A DNA stretch of 64,000 nucleotides, from assembly GCA_023437305.1 (NCBI GenBank), contig JAEZGN010000016.1, forward strand, positions 62,001 to 126,000, in the 5' to 3' direction. This document shows positions 8,937-18,135 of the stretch, in pieces. The stretch comes from Bacteroidota bacterium (GTDB lineage: Bacteria; Bacteroidota; Bacteroidia; Bacteroidales; Dysgonomonadaceae). The position numbers and the translations under genes were made by a program. The notes under the pieces are model-generated. The model made no database searches. It saw only the letters and a list, made by a program, of their open reading frames with translations, and was not told where the DNA came from. How positions within the stretch are numbered: the stretch's first letter is position 1; the number at the start of each line of letters is the position of its first letter.

Positions 8937-9951
8937 CGACCTTTTTCTTTAAGTAACTTATAAATCCATAAATAAAGAATGGGGAAAAAATAAAATAGAT
9001 AGCATCCAATATTCTCATTTTTTTTATATTAAATACCAATATTTTAAAATATCTCTCTCCTAAGCTTTTATAAATAAGACTATCAGGGTATTTTTCTAGC
9101 CTAGCTAGTTTGTTAAATAATATTTGAAAATAATTTTTTATATATTTTATCGAGAATTCGTTAAAGTCCAAACCTCTAATATGTTCTGACAGTGATAGAA
9201 TATATTGTAGATCAAGCTCTTTACCTTTTAGTTCAATACCATTGATAGCCAAAGCCTTCTGCTGTATTTTTGAGATAGTATTTTTTCTCAAAAGTTTAGA
9301 TGAAGTCCCTAGAAAAGTTTGACTATTAGGGGTATTTCTGTAATATAATAACGGCTGTATAATATTATAACCTTTCCCATATTTTAATACATTAATCCAG
9401 AACTCATAATCTTCAGCATACTTATATTCTGAATCATAGTGCAACTCGTTTTTTATTATAACATCTTTCAGAAACATTGTACAAGGGTGAGTAAAAGGAG
9501 TACTAAATATTGAGTGTAAGCGAATAGCAAGGTCATCAATCGGCAATTTTGAAATATGCTTCTTATCACATTCTTCACTGAATGCTATTCTATTTGCACT
9601 ACAAATAATATATCCATTATTTCGTTCAAGAAAATTTACCTGCACCTCAAATCTATTTGGCACACTGATATCATCAGCATCCATTCTAGCAATATATTTA
9701 CCTTTTGCAAGATATAAGCCTTTATTTAAAGTTTCAATTAAACCTAAATTTTTTTCATTTTCTATATATACCAACCTAGAGTCATCTATTTTATTTATAA
9801 TCTCCTTTGAAGCATCTGTCGATCCATCATTAATTACTATTAATTCAAAGTCTGCGTAGGTTTGATTTAATATACTATTTATAGAGTCATATAAATATCT
9901 TTCTGCATTATATACGGGCAGAATCACTGAAATTGTAGGGATTTTAGTCAT
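8929..9951 (-). CDS. glycosyltransferase family 2
   Basis: 340 residues from the ATG at 9951 (MTKIPTIS). The longer reading from 9957 starts with GTG, so I chose the ATG, which overlaps the end of the previous gene by 8 bp. The GT-A core has SVILPVYNAERY at the N-terminus, VINDGSTD near residue 40 and the metal-binding ARMDADD near residue 90. The C-terminal 100 residues are basic and hydrophobic, suggesting membrane contact. It is an inverting transferase of the repeat-unit assembly; donor sugar unknown. Confidence 0.9.
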   Translation of the reverse strand: MTKIPTISVILPVYNAERYLYDSINSILNQTYADFELIVINDGSTDASKEIINKIDDSRLVYIENEKNLGLIETLNKGLYLAKGKYIARMDADDISVPNRFEVQVNFLERNNGYIICSANRIAFSEECDKKHISKLPIDDLAIRLHSIFSTPFTHPCTMFLKDVIIKNELHYDSEYKYAEDYEFWINVLKYGKGYNIIQPLLYYRNTPNSQTFLGTSSKLLRKNTISKIQQKALAINGIELKGKELDLQYILSLSEHIRGLDFNEFSIKYIKNYFQILFNKLARLEKYPDSLIYKSLGERYFKILVFNIKKMRILDAIYFIFSPFFIYGFISYLKKKVDE

Positions 9952-10948
9952 GAGCACATAATTTTACATCAGAAAAATCTCTTAACCATGTATTGTAAAA
10001 ATTTTCACTTTTTCCATAAGAATTGTCTATAATCAGAACTTCTTTATTCAATAATATACTTAAAATTAATCCATGTAGCCGCGTTGTAAGTATAGTATCA
10101 TAAGAATTTAAAAAGTTGATTCCTGCTCTAATTAAAGAGTCCATCTGTCCTCGCTTTTTTAATCCATAAGCATCATGTATAAGTAAGTTGATGAGAGGTA
10201 TATTTTTAAGCTTCAATGTTACTTTCCCTTCAAAAGCTTCGATATAATTACATGCGGTATTAAAAAGTTTTATAGGGGAGGAATTGTATGTAGGCCAATC
10301 TTTAATATCAATACCTTCAATTATTCCATACTCTTCCAATTGCGATTTAGATAACCGTTCAATCGATTCTGCATCTGTACGATCTAAATACAAATATTTA
10401 TTAATACCTCTGCCTACAATATGCTGATCTAAGTTTAGGAAAAATGCCATATCCGGCAATAATAATAATCGGGAGGTGTCAAACTTCTCAGCAATTATAT
10501 TATAAGAGTTGGTATCTCGTACACAGATATATAGTTTTTTATGAGAATTCATCAAATTTAAATCTGAATCTCTTCTCCTAAGATCTTTATAATGTACTGT
10601 CTGGGGTAATATGATAATCTTATTATCAGGGAATCGTTTTATTATTTCAAGTTTAAATTTTTGACTAGAAGAATATATATCACCAAAATTGCCTCCCCCA
10701 TGTAAAAGAATAGGAGTTTGAGCAGACGTTAGATATTCATTTTTGAATGTATAACGATTAAATTGCCTCAGACATTTATAATTTAAAGTTGAGAAATATA
10801 TTAATTCACCTTTCCAAATCAATGAATCTCCAATATTTCGATGGTTAGGAATATCCAGTAACATAAAGTCATCATCTATCAGAGGAGACAAGCTATCCTT
10901 TATTCTTTGTTGTAAGTCTAATATATGATTTGAATTTTTATTTTTCAT
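9944..10948 (-). CDS. polysaccharide pyruvyl transferase family protein
   Basis: 334 residues of the PF04230 (CsaB/PssM-like) family. Visible hallmarks are the glycine-rich LLHGGGNFGD near residue 85, LPQTVHYKD near residue 118 and the C-terminal TTRLHGLILS, whose Arg and His are conserved in the family. Members transfer pyruvate from phosphoenolpyruvate to a sugar as a ketal, giving the polymer an acidic group. Some relatives in glycan loci have other or unknown activity. It begins in a TAATG overlap with wzx. Confidence 0.85.
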   Translation of the reverse strand: MKNKNSNHILDLQQRIKDSLSPLIDDDFMLLDIPNHRNIGDSLIWKGELIYFSTLNYKCLRQFNRYTFKNEYLTSAQTPILLHGGGNFGDIYSSSQKFKLEIIKRFPDNKIIILPQTVHYKDLRRRDSDLNLMNSHKKLYICVRDTNSYNIIAEKFDTSRLLLLPDMAFFLNLDQHIVGRGINKYLYLDRTDAESIERLSKSQLEEYGIIEGIDIKDWPTYNSSPIKLFNTACNYIEAFEGKVTLKLKNIPLINLLIHDAYGLKKRGQMDSLIRAGINFLNSYDTILTTRLHGLILSILLNKEVLIIDNSYGKSENFYNTWLRDFSDVKLCAHD

Positions 10949-12357
10949 TATCTAATTCTCAATGTTATTTTATTCATCAAATTCTTTAATAAATCATAGT
11001 TTAAATAGATAAAAAGCATTAATGATAACGATGTTAGTATGGCTGAAACCGTCTTATTTTGAGAGTATATCAAAATAAAAGTGAATAAAATAGTAATTAA
11101 GGATAATCCTATTGTTTGAACAAGGTTAATCTTTATTACTAACATTTTTCGGGTATCCATAATCCTTATAATAAGCATAACCACGAAACTAACAAAAGTA
11201 CCTATAGCAGGAGCATAAAGTCCAATATACTTTATAAGTCCTACGCTTATTAGTATATTTATTACAGCAGCAATTATACTAGTTATTAAAACCCCTTTTG
11301 TTTCTTTTGCCTTCAGATAAGCAGCACCTACAAAAGCTGAGATAGATGAGAACGCTGCCCCCATAAACAAAAAGGGAACATATTTCCATGCTTCGTAAAA
11401 CTTATTATCAAATAAATAATAAACAATAAAAGGAGAAGCAGATAAACATATTAATGAAATACATATCACAAAGATGAAATACTTATTAAACAGTTCAGTA
11501 AAAAATGGATTATCTTTATTCTGATCAGCTATTATCATATCTTGCCAAGCTAACATGAATACAGAGTTTATAATTGTTAACAAAGCAGGTAAACGAGTAG
11601 AAACAGCATAAATGCCATTATCTTCAATTTGCATAAATTCTAAGATAATAAATCTGCTTGAAGCATTTATAACCCACCAACTAATAGCATTAAAGATTAA
11701 AGGCAAGGAATACTTCAATAAACTTAATTGAAATTTAAAGTCTACAGGTTCATGTAATATTACCTTTTTATTTATTCTTATAAAAATAAATATAAAAATA
11801 AATGTTATTGCATTTGCGAGTATTAATGCAATAAGAATGCCTTCAACTTTATCTTCAACGAAGTTCGTAAATAAAAAAAATATACTAATAAAAAGAATAA
11901 GACAGCTATTTATTACTCCAGAAACAGAGTAAAGTTTATTATATCCCATACCTCGTACTATCTGCTGAGCAAAAGGCAAAAGACAGGAAAAAAGAATTAA
12001 TAAAGAGTACAAGTCCCTATAAGGGAATTTATAGAAATAACTTATTATATAAATTAAAATCTGAGATATAAATAAAGAAGATATAAGTATTATTAAAGCC
12101 TGTTTTATTATTTTGGATTGCTCTTTAGAATTGTGCTTATAATCTAATAACCATCGATATACGGCATCGGATATTTGTAAAGAAATTATTGGCAATGATA
12201 AATTCAAAGTAGTTATCAATAAGTCATATATACCTAATTGCGCTTTTGTTAAGAAAAAGGAAAAAACAGGTAATAATGCAAATGAAAAAACTTTGGACCC
12301 AAAATTCCCTACTGCATAAATTATTGTATTTTTTAATAAATTATTAGCTTGAGACAT
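10948..12357 (-). CDS. wzx: Wzx-type lipid-linked oligosaccharide flippase
   Basis: 469 residues from the ATG at 12357; earlier in-frame codons are TTG. It is hydrophobic throughout with about 12-14 helices, N-terminal NTIIYAVGNFGSKVFSF typical of the polysaccharide-transport branch of the MOP superfamily, and scattered charged residues within helices. Wzx moves the undecaprenyl-linked repeat unit from the cytoplasmic to the periplasmic face for Wzy. It lies between the pyruvyltransferase gene (1-bp overlap) and the TviB-like dehydrogenase. Confidence 0.9.
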   Translation of the reverse strand: MSQANNLLKNTIIYAVGNFGSKVFSFALLPVFSFFLTKAQLGIYDLLITTLNLSLPIISLQISDAVYRWLLDYKHNSKEQSKIIKQALIILISSLFISQILIYIISYFYKFPYRDLYSLLILFSCLLPFAQQIVRGMGYNKLYSVSGVINSCLILFISIFFLFTNFVEDKVEGILIALILANAITFIFIFIFIRINKKVILHEPVDFKFQLSLLKYSLPLIFNAISWWVINASSRFIILEFMQIEDNGIYAVSTRLPALLTIINSVFMLAWQDMIIADQNKDNPFFTELFNKYFIFVICISLICLSASPFIVYYLFDNKFYEAWKYVPFLFMGAAFSSISAFVGAAYLKAKETKGVLITSIIAAVINILISVGLIKYIGLYAPAIGTFVSFVVMLIIRIMDTRKMLVIKINLVQTIGLSLITILFTFILIYSQNKTVSAILTSLSLMLFIYLNYDLLKNLMNKITLRIR

Positions 12358-12373
12358 CAACAAAAAAACAATT

Positions 12374-13621
12374 TTATATTAACTTATAAAGTATATTTTT
12401 TGATAGTAACAATGAGTAGAAATCCATTCCTGTAAACTCCTTATGATTTACAGCTAATACCACAGCATCAAACTTACCTTCTGGTAATTTGCATTCTATC
12501 TCTAACCCATATTCATGTTTTACTTCATCCGGATTAGCCCACGGATCATAAATTGTCACATTCGTATTATATTCTTTCAGTTCACGAATTACATCTACTA
12601 CTTTTGTATTTCGCACATCCGGACAATTTTCCTTAAATGTAATTCCTAAAACTAGTATATTAGAACCCTTTATTTGTATACCTTGTTTAATCATCTTTTT
12701 GATAACTTCACTGGCAACATATTCCCCCATGCTGTCATTCAAACGACGACCTGCAAGTATTATTTCGGGGTGATAGCCATACTCTTGCGCTTTTTGAGCC
12801 AAATAATATGGGTCTACACCGATGCAGTGACCTCCAACCAGTCCGGGTTTAAATGGAAGGAAATTCCATTTCGTTCCGGCGGCTTCTAATACTGCATTGG
12901 TATCAATATTCATTCTATCGAATATTTTCTTTAATTCATTTACAAATGCAATATTTATATCCCGTTGCGAGTTTTCAATAACTTTTGCCGCTTCGGCTAC
13001 TTTTATTGTTGGAGCTAGGTGTGTTCCAGCTTTAATAACGGATGAATAAAGGGCATTGACTTTTTCTCCAACTTCAGGTGTAGAACCAGATGTTACTTTC
13101 TTAATTTTTTCGACAGTATGTTCTTTATCTCCCGGATTTATTCTTTCAGGAGAATAGCCTGCAAAAAAATCAACATTATATTTCAGCCCTGAAATCTTCT
13201 CTACAACAGGAATACAGTCTTCCTCTGTAGCTCCGGGGTAAACTGTCGATTCATACACCACGATGTCTCCTTTATTAATGACTTTTCCGACAGTCTCACT
13301 AGCTTTATACAAAGGAGTTAAATCAGGCCTATTATTTTTATCCACAGGCGTTGGAACCGTTACTATGTAATAATTACAATCTTTAATATCCGCTAAACTG
13401 GAAGAACAAATTAATCCAATATTATCATTGTTTTCCTTTTTCAACACAGACTGTAGAATTTCAGAGTCTACCTCTAATGTATGATCAACACCGGACATTA
13501 ATTCATTTATACGTGCCTGATTAATATCAAATCCAACAACTGGATATTTTGTCGCAAAAAGTCTAGCTAAAGGTAAGCCTACGTATCCTAGGCCAATAAT
13601 TGCAATTTTAGTTTTGTTCAT
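12374..13621 (-). CDS. TviB/WbpO-like UDP-N-acetyl-sugar 6-dehydrogenase
   Basis: 415 residues with the three-domain layout of UDP-sugar dehydrogenases. The NAD motif IIGLGYVGLPLA lies at residues 8-19, VPTPVDKN near 110, the central ENSQRDINIAFVNE near 215 and the catalytic cysteine in GLVGGHCIGVDPYY near 260. This subgroup oxidises UDP-GlcNAc or UDP-GalNAc at C6 to the uronic acid. With the adjacent TviC-like epimerase it should supply UDP-GalNAcA or a related acidic sugar, as in Vi antigen synthesis. The final residues are slightly unusual (KNILYKLI). Confidence 0.92.
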   Translation of the reverse strand: MNKTKIAIIGLGYVGLPLARLFATKYPVVGFDINQARINELMSGVDHTLEVDSEILQSVLKKENNDNIGLICSSSLADIKDCNYYIVTVPTPVDKNNRPDLTPLYKASETVGKVINKGDIVVYESTVYPGATEEDCIPVVEKISGLKYNVDFFAGYSPERINPGDKEHTVEKIKKVTSGSTPEVGEKVNALYSSVIKAGTHLAPTIKVAEAAKVIENSQRDINIAFVNELKKIFDRMNIDTNAVLEAAGTKWNFLPFKPGLVGGHCIGVDPYYLAQKAQEYGYHPEIILAGRRLNDSMGEYVASEVIKKMIKQGIQIKGSNILVLGITFKENCPDVRNTKVVDVIRELKEYNTNVTIYDPWANPDEVKHEYGLEIECKLPEGKFDAVVLAVNHKEFTGMDFYSLLLSKNILYKLI

Positions 13622-13626
13622 TTGTG

Positions 13627-14643
13627 TTATTTTAAGTTACTCCAATACCATTTTACAGCCTCTCTCAACCCTTCCTTCATACTATATTTCGGATTGTAAT
13701 CTAATAAAGCCTTTGCTTTATCTATACTTGCTAATGAGTGAGGTATATCTCCAACTCTATTTGGACCATGTACAATATCTACATTTGCTATTTGAGGATC
13801 ATATTCACTCAAATACTCTTTTAGATATTTTACTAATTGATTCAAGGTTGTTCTTTCACCAAAAGCCGTATTGTATATTGTATTTAATGCTGCGGGATTA
13901 GATGTAGTCAAAGCTAATAAATTCATCTGTACCACATTTTTTATATAAGTGAAATCCCTGGAATATTCTCCATCCCCATTAATTACAGGCGATTCGTGAC
14001 TAATAAACTTCTTAACAAATAAGGGAATAACAGCAGCATATGCCCCATTCGAATCCTGACGCTGTCCAAACACGTTAAAATATCTCAAGCCAATACACTC
14101 TATTCCGTATGTACGTGAAAATACATCGGCATACAACTCATTAACATACTTAGTTATTGCGTAGGGAGACAATGGCTTGCCGATAACATCCTCAACTTTG
14201 GGCAATGAAGCTGAATCTCCGTAAGTAGAAGAACTTGCAGCGTAAACAAACCGTTTAACACCAGCTTCTTTTGCAGCAAATAGCATATTTAAGAAACCGG
14301 ATATATTTACACTATTACTGGTTATTGGATCTTTTATCGAGCGCGGGACAGAGCCTAAAGCTGCCTCATGAAGAATGTAATCAATGTCTTGCACAGCATT
14401 TAAACAATCGTCATAATTGCGAATGTCCCCTACTATTAAACGAAAGTTTTTATGATCAAAAAATGGTAATATATTTCCCATTTTACCTGTGGAAAAATTA
14501 TCAAAACATACAACCTCACAGTTATACCTTAACAACTCTTCACAAAGGTTGGAGCCTATAAAACCAGCTCCTCCTGTAATAAGAATTCTTGAATTATTTA
14601 GTTTTTGACTTTGAATCATATCCATATTCTTTTCCATATCCAT
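13627..14643 (-). CDS. TviC/WbpP-like UDP-GlcNAc C4-epimerase (SDR family)
   Basis: Up to 338 residues of the extended SDR family. The NAD motif is ITGGAGFIGSNL. AASSSTYGDS and the YAITK catalytic pair are present, followed by FNVFGQRQD, as in WbpP and TviC, which interconvert UDP-GlcNAc/GalNAc and their acids. The gene pairs with the dehydrogenase 5 bp downstream. The start is uncertain: ATG at 14643 overlaps the end of wzc by 50 bp, while ATG at 14619 (MIQSQK) gives a more usual N-terminus. Confidence 0.92.
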   Translation of the reverse strand: MDMEKNMDMIQSQKLNNSRILITGGAGFIGSNLCEELLRYNCEVVCFDNFSTGKMGNILPFFDHKNFRLIVGDIRNYDDCLNAVQDIDYILHEAALGSVPRSIKDPITSNSVNISGFLNMLFAAKEAGVKRFVYAASSSTYGDSASLPKVEDVIGKPLSPYAITKYVNELYADVFSRTYGIECIGLRYFNVFGQRQDSNGAYAAVIPLFVKKFISHESPVINGDGEYSRDFTYIKNVVQMNLLALTTSNPAALNTIYNTAFGERTTLNQLVKYLKEYLSEYDPQIANVDIVHGPNRVGDIPHSLASIDKAKALLDYNPKYSMKEGLREAVKWYWSNLK

Positions 14644-16936
14644 ACCTGTAACTATTATCTAAATATGAATCATTGAGTACTAGATACATATTTATTAATT
14701 TCCCTTCATTTTTTTGCATATTCATAAAATCTATAGCAGCTCTAGGTGTTACATTTTCTCGAACAATGTATAATGTAACATCAACATACTCATCAATTAA
14801 ATATGTATCTGAAACTAATCCGACTGGAGCCGTATCAAATATTACAAAATCAAACTCCCCCCTTGCTTCCTGCATAAACTCTTTTAAGCGAGGTTCCATT
14901 AACAACTCGTTAGGGTTAGGCGGGATAGTTCCTGCTACCATCACCTTTAGGTTATCATTCATTCCTGAATTATTAATATAATTTCGCCAAGAATCGTCAC
15001 TAATCAGATAATCACTTAGTCCTTTATTTTTACGTAATTGAAAATAGTTCATAAGCCTTGGATTTCTTATATCTCCACCGACTATTAATACTTTTTTACC
15101 TGCCAATGCAAAACTCATTGCTAAATTGATGCTTATAAAAGTTTTTCCTTCTCCGGCTGCAGTTGATGTGACTAATATTGTTTGATTTGCCTTATGTTTA
15201 AGTACAAAATTTAGGTTATTTCTTAATGATCGGAACATTTCAGCAATACCAGAACTTTGATTAGATTGTATTACTATCTGATCCCTCTCCTCATTTCTCG
15301 CTATCTGTCCGATGATAGGTACCTCCGATAATCTTTCAAGCTCACTTCTACTCTGAATCTGAGTTTTGAATATACCAATCAGATAAATAATTACAATCGG
15401 ACATAAAAGCCCAAGAATTAATACTGAAAGAAGAATAATGTTAGACTTTGGAACTATTGGCAGAATGTCTTCCTGTGGAGAAACTATTATACGTGCTTTA
15501 TTTGCGGTTGAAGCAATAGACAAATTTGTCTCTTCACGCTTTTGCATTAAGAATAAAAACAAATTCTCTTTAATCCGTTGTTCCCTAACTTTTTCAATTA
15601 GCCCTCTTTCTTGTTGAGGAACTGATAACACTCTGGATTTTGTAGAAGATGATTGCTTTAATAAATCTTGTTTTGATATATTGTAAGTTTGCTTGACATT
15701 TTTGAGAGAATTGGATATACTGCTCCGCATGTTATTTATATCATCAGTCAGTCTTATACGTGTAGGATTTTCCTCTCCCAGTCCTTTTAGCTGAACTTCC
15801 GAAACAAGCAGCTTATTATTATATTCATTTATTATTTGAGCCAAACCGAGATCAGCAATTCCAATATTAGGTATAACTGAATATTTATTTGCAGGATTTT
15901 GTACAAAACGCTCAATTAAAGATATTACATTGAGTTGCGTTTCTACTTCCAATAATTTTTGCTCATTTTGTCCTGTTTGTTGTACAAATAGCTGTGCTTC
16001 TGTGCTCAGATCTGTTATTTGGTTCTTTTGTTTAAAATCAACAACATTCTCTTCTGCATCTCCTAGTTCTATAGATATTTCTTTCAACCTATCATTGATA
16101 AAAATTGCAGTATTGTATGCGATCTCATTCTTTATGTTTACATTCATTTCATTATACTGCTTCACAAGTTCTCTAAGAATAGCAGCACTCTTGGCTGTAT
16201 TATTACCAATCAATCCGATATTAAGGACAGAAGATGTTTTACTTGTAGGCGAAACAGATAATGCACCATTCAATGCCGAAACAGTAGAGTAGATATCATT
16301 TATTTGTACATAATACTTTTCATGCTCTATTATCTCTTTTCCTGTCAATTCAATCTTTACAATAGCATCTCCTAACTTGATTTGTTCGGGAAGAGATTCA
16401 TATTTCTCATTTATTTTTTTCTCTTCTGATGCAAATATATCTTGATATGTCCCACTAATTTCATATCCTGTTCCATTTTTCTGTATATAGAATTGGATAT
16501 TTCCTATTCCTTTTTTATCAACAGGCTCTAATATAACATGAAAAGGTGTTTGATTGAATAGCTCAACTTTTCTAAGTCTCTGTGTAATATAGTATACGGT
16601 TTGCAAATTCAGTGTATCTACAACAGAACGCATCAAATCAGGGGAAGATAAGATGGCAACTTCGTTTTCGATATTATTAGTTGTAGAAAGTAAACCAAGA
16701 GCCTCTAAATCAAACTCTGCAGCAGCATTTCCTTTACCAGTTCCTTTATCCTCGTTCAATAATATAGAAAGTGATGATTTATACTGTTTTTGAGTAACAA
16801 GAATAATTGCTACTCCAATAGTAAGAAATACAGCTAGCGATAGAATAAACCATTTCCAATAGCGTAAATAATCAAATATGATATCAGTTACAGAAGTTGA
16901 AGCACTTGTATCTTTCCAGTTTTTATTGTTTTCCAT
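14594..16936 (-). CDS. wzc: Wzc-type chain-length regulator fused to BY-kinase
   Basis: 780 residues. A Wzz domain follows the first membrane helix (about 32-52); a long periplasmic coiled-coil region runs to a second helix near 500-525. The cytoplasmic bacterial tyrosine kinase then shows Walker A TAAGEGKT near 592, a Walker A' with GGDIRNP, and Walker B VIFDTAP near 695. The tail (about 750-780) holds six tyrosines within YLDNSYRYGYGKEYGY, the autophosphorylation cluster. Wzc co-ordinates polymer length and export through Wza. It begins 5 bp after wza. Confidence 0.95.
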   Translation of the reverse strand: MENNKNWKDTSASTSVTDIIFDYLRYWKWFILSLAVFLTIGVAIILVTQKQYKSSLSILLNEDKGTGKGNAAAEFDLEALGLLSTTNNIENEVAILSSPDLMRSVVDTLNLQTVYYITQRLRKVELFNQTPFHVILEPVDKKGIGNIQFYIQKNGTGYEISGTYQDIFASEEKKINEKYESLPEQIKLGDAIVKIELTGKEIIEHEKYYVQINDIYSTVSALNGALSVSPTSKTSSVLNIGLIGNNTAKSAAILRELVKQYNEMNVNIKNEIAYNTAIFINDRLKEISIELGDAEENVVDFKQKNQITDLSTEAQLFVQQTGQNEQKLLEVETQLNVISLIERFVQNPANKYSVIPNIGIADLGLAQIINEYNNKLLVSEVQLKGLGEENPTRIRLTDDINNMRSSISNSLKNVKQTYNISKQDLLKQSSSTKSRVLSVPQQERGLIEKVREQRIKENLFLFLMQKREETNLSIASTANKARIIVSPQEDILPIVPKSNIILLSVLILGLLCPIVIIYLIGIFKTQIQSRSELERLSEVPIIGQIARNEERDQIVIQSNQSSGIAEMFRSLRNNLNFVLKHKANQTILVTSTAAGEGKTFISINLAMSFALAGKKVLIVGGDIRNPRLMNYFQLRKNKGLSDYLISDDSWRNYINNSGMNDNLKVMVAGTIPPNPNELLMEPRLKEFMQEARGEFDFVIFDTAPVGLVSDTYLIDEYVDVTLYIVRENVTPRAAIDFMNMQKNEGKLINMYLVLNDSYLDNSYRYGYGKEYGYDSKSKTK

Positions 16937-16941
16937 TTAAT

Positions 16942-17772
16942 TTAACGGGTTATGATAGCAATTACAGAAATTACGATTGATAATGCGGATAAACTAATAG
17001 ATTCAAAGGTTCCAAATCGAGAGTTATTCCCTTTTGCTTTATTAGTTTCAACATATAATTTATCATTTTGTTGTAAGTAAAAGAGATCCTTATTAAGCAC
17101 TAAGTTTTTATCTTGCAGATCAATCCTATGCATCGCAATCTCTCCATTTTCTTGTATTCTGAGCAACAATACATTTTCTCTACGGCCATATATTGTCATG
17201 TCTCCAGCTGCAGCCAAAGCATCTAATATTGTCATTTGCCCATTAGCGGAGGTATATACACCGGGTTTAGCAACTTCCCCGAGAACGGAAACACCAAAAT
17301 TCACAAATCGAATATTTATTACTGGTTTTTCGGCTATATACCGAGGATAGATTAAGGATACAATGTAATCTTGAGCCTCTTTAGAAGTCATTCCCCCTAT
17401 ACTTAACTCTCCTAATATTGGAAAATTTATTTTTCCATCTTTGTCGACCAAATAGTTTTGCAAACTACCTGATGTATTTGAATATGCTACCCCTGTTTGT
17501 ATTGCAGATCCTAAATTGGTAGGTACCAAAGGAAGGTTGAAATCTACAGCCGCACCTGGTATATTAGAATTCACTGTAATGGTAATTATATCATGGGGCA
17601 TTATCTTCGGTTCATGGACAGCTGCTATACTAGATAAAACTTCAGGAGAAATTTTTTCTGCGTTCTTCAAATAGGGCAACTCTTTATATCCCGTACACGA
17701 GCCTAAAAAAACAATTAAGATAGAAACCAATAATGAGTGAAGGATTCTGAGCAAACTCCTTTTTGTTTTCAT
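16942..17772 (-). CDS. wza: Wza-type polysaccharide export lipoprotein
   Basis: 276 residues. A lipoprotein signal ends in LGSC with C26 as the lipidated residue. A Poly_export domain (about 50-150, with IMPHDIITITV) is followed by a SLBB domain (VSVLGEVAKPGVY, then QMTILDALAAAG) and a C-terminal hydrophobic helix at about 257-276. It is shorter than E. coli Wza (379), as is common in Bacteroidota. It forms the outer-membrane export channel and works with Wzc. First gene of the operon, with a TACCTTTG promoter element 42 bp upstream. Confidence 0.95.
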   Translation of the reverse strand: MKTKRSLLRILHSLLVSILIVFLGSCTGYKELPYLKNAEKISPEVLSSIAAVHEPKIMPHDIITITVNSNIPGAAVDFNLPLVPTNLGSAIQTGVAYSNTSGSLQNYLVDKDGKINFPILGELSIGGMTSKEAQDYIVSLIYPRYIAEKPVINIRFVNFGVSVLGEVAKPGVYTSANGQMTILDALAAAGDMTIYGRRENVLLLRIQENGEIAMHRIDLQDKNLVLNKDLFYLQQNDKLYVETNKAKGNNSRFGTFESISLSALSIVISVIAIITR

Positions 17773-18135
17773 TGTGTTAAAATAAATAATGTTTTATAAA
17801 AGATATTTCCTGGCAAAGGTAATTTATTTTTTTATCTTTTTTCACTAATAAGACACAATAACTCCTTAACCAATAGTTGCAATATCAAGTAAAGCAAAGA
17901 AAAAAGATAAAAAATAAGATAATATTAAATTATAAAACTTTAAAAAAAACCTTATGTAGACTATGTTTTAACAAAAAAGAAAATTACTACTTATTTACTG
18001 CGAAGTTTTATAAAAAAAACATGTAATCATTGAAGGATATTGCAAAAATTAACATTATTTGACTAGCATTGGATGAAACAATCTTAAACTCCCAAAATGA
18101 TAAAAATAGTATAAAATCTATTTAATCATTAACAA
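17773..18135. other. intergenic region before the polysaccharide operon
   Basis: 363 bp, very AT-rich, with many A and T runs. Apart from the -7 element at 17814-17821 I see no open frame, no obvious hairpin and no flanking inverted repeats of the kind that bound invertible capsule promoters in Bacteroides. A long 5' leader is not needed, because the promoter lies close to wza. The rest may hold regulatory sites that I cannot recognise. Confidence 0.5.
17814..17821 (-). promoter_or_regulatory. candidate -7 element of the Wzx/Wzy operon
   Basis: Reading on the minus strand gives TACCTTTG, a match to the Bacteroidota -7 consensus TAnnTTTG, about 40 bp before the wza start. No clear -33 TTTG is found at the usual distance, so strength cannot be judged. 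Confidence 0.55.

Noticed and set aside
15930..16292. 120-residue plus-strand frame inside wzc
   Set aside because: It is the antisense shadow of the Wzc coiled-coil region; its Ser and Phe content reflects the complementary codons.
17773..18135. Possible invertible promoter for the capsule operon
   Set aside because: I looked for inverted repeats around the TACCTTTG element like those of Bacteroides capsule loci and found none; no invertase or UpxY/UpxZ-like gene is in the window.
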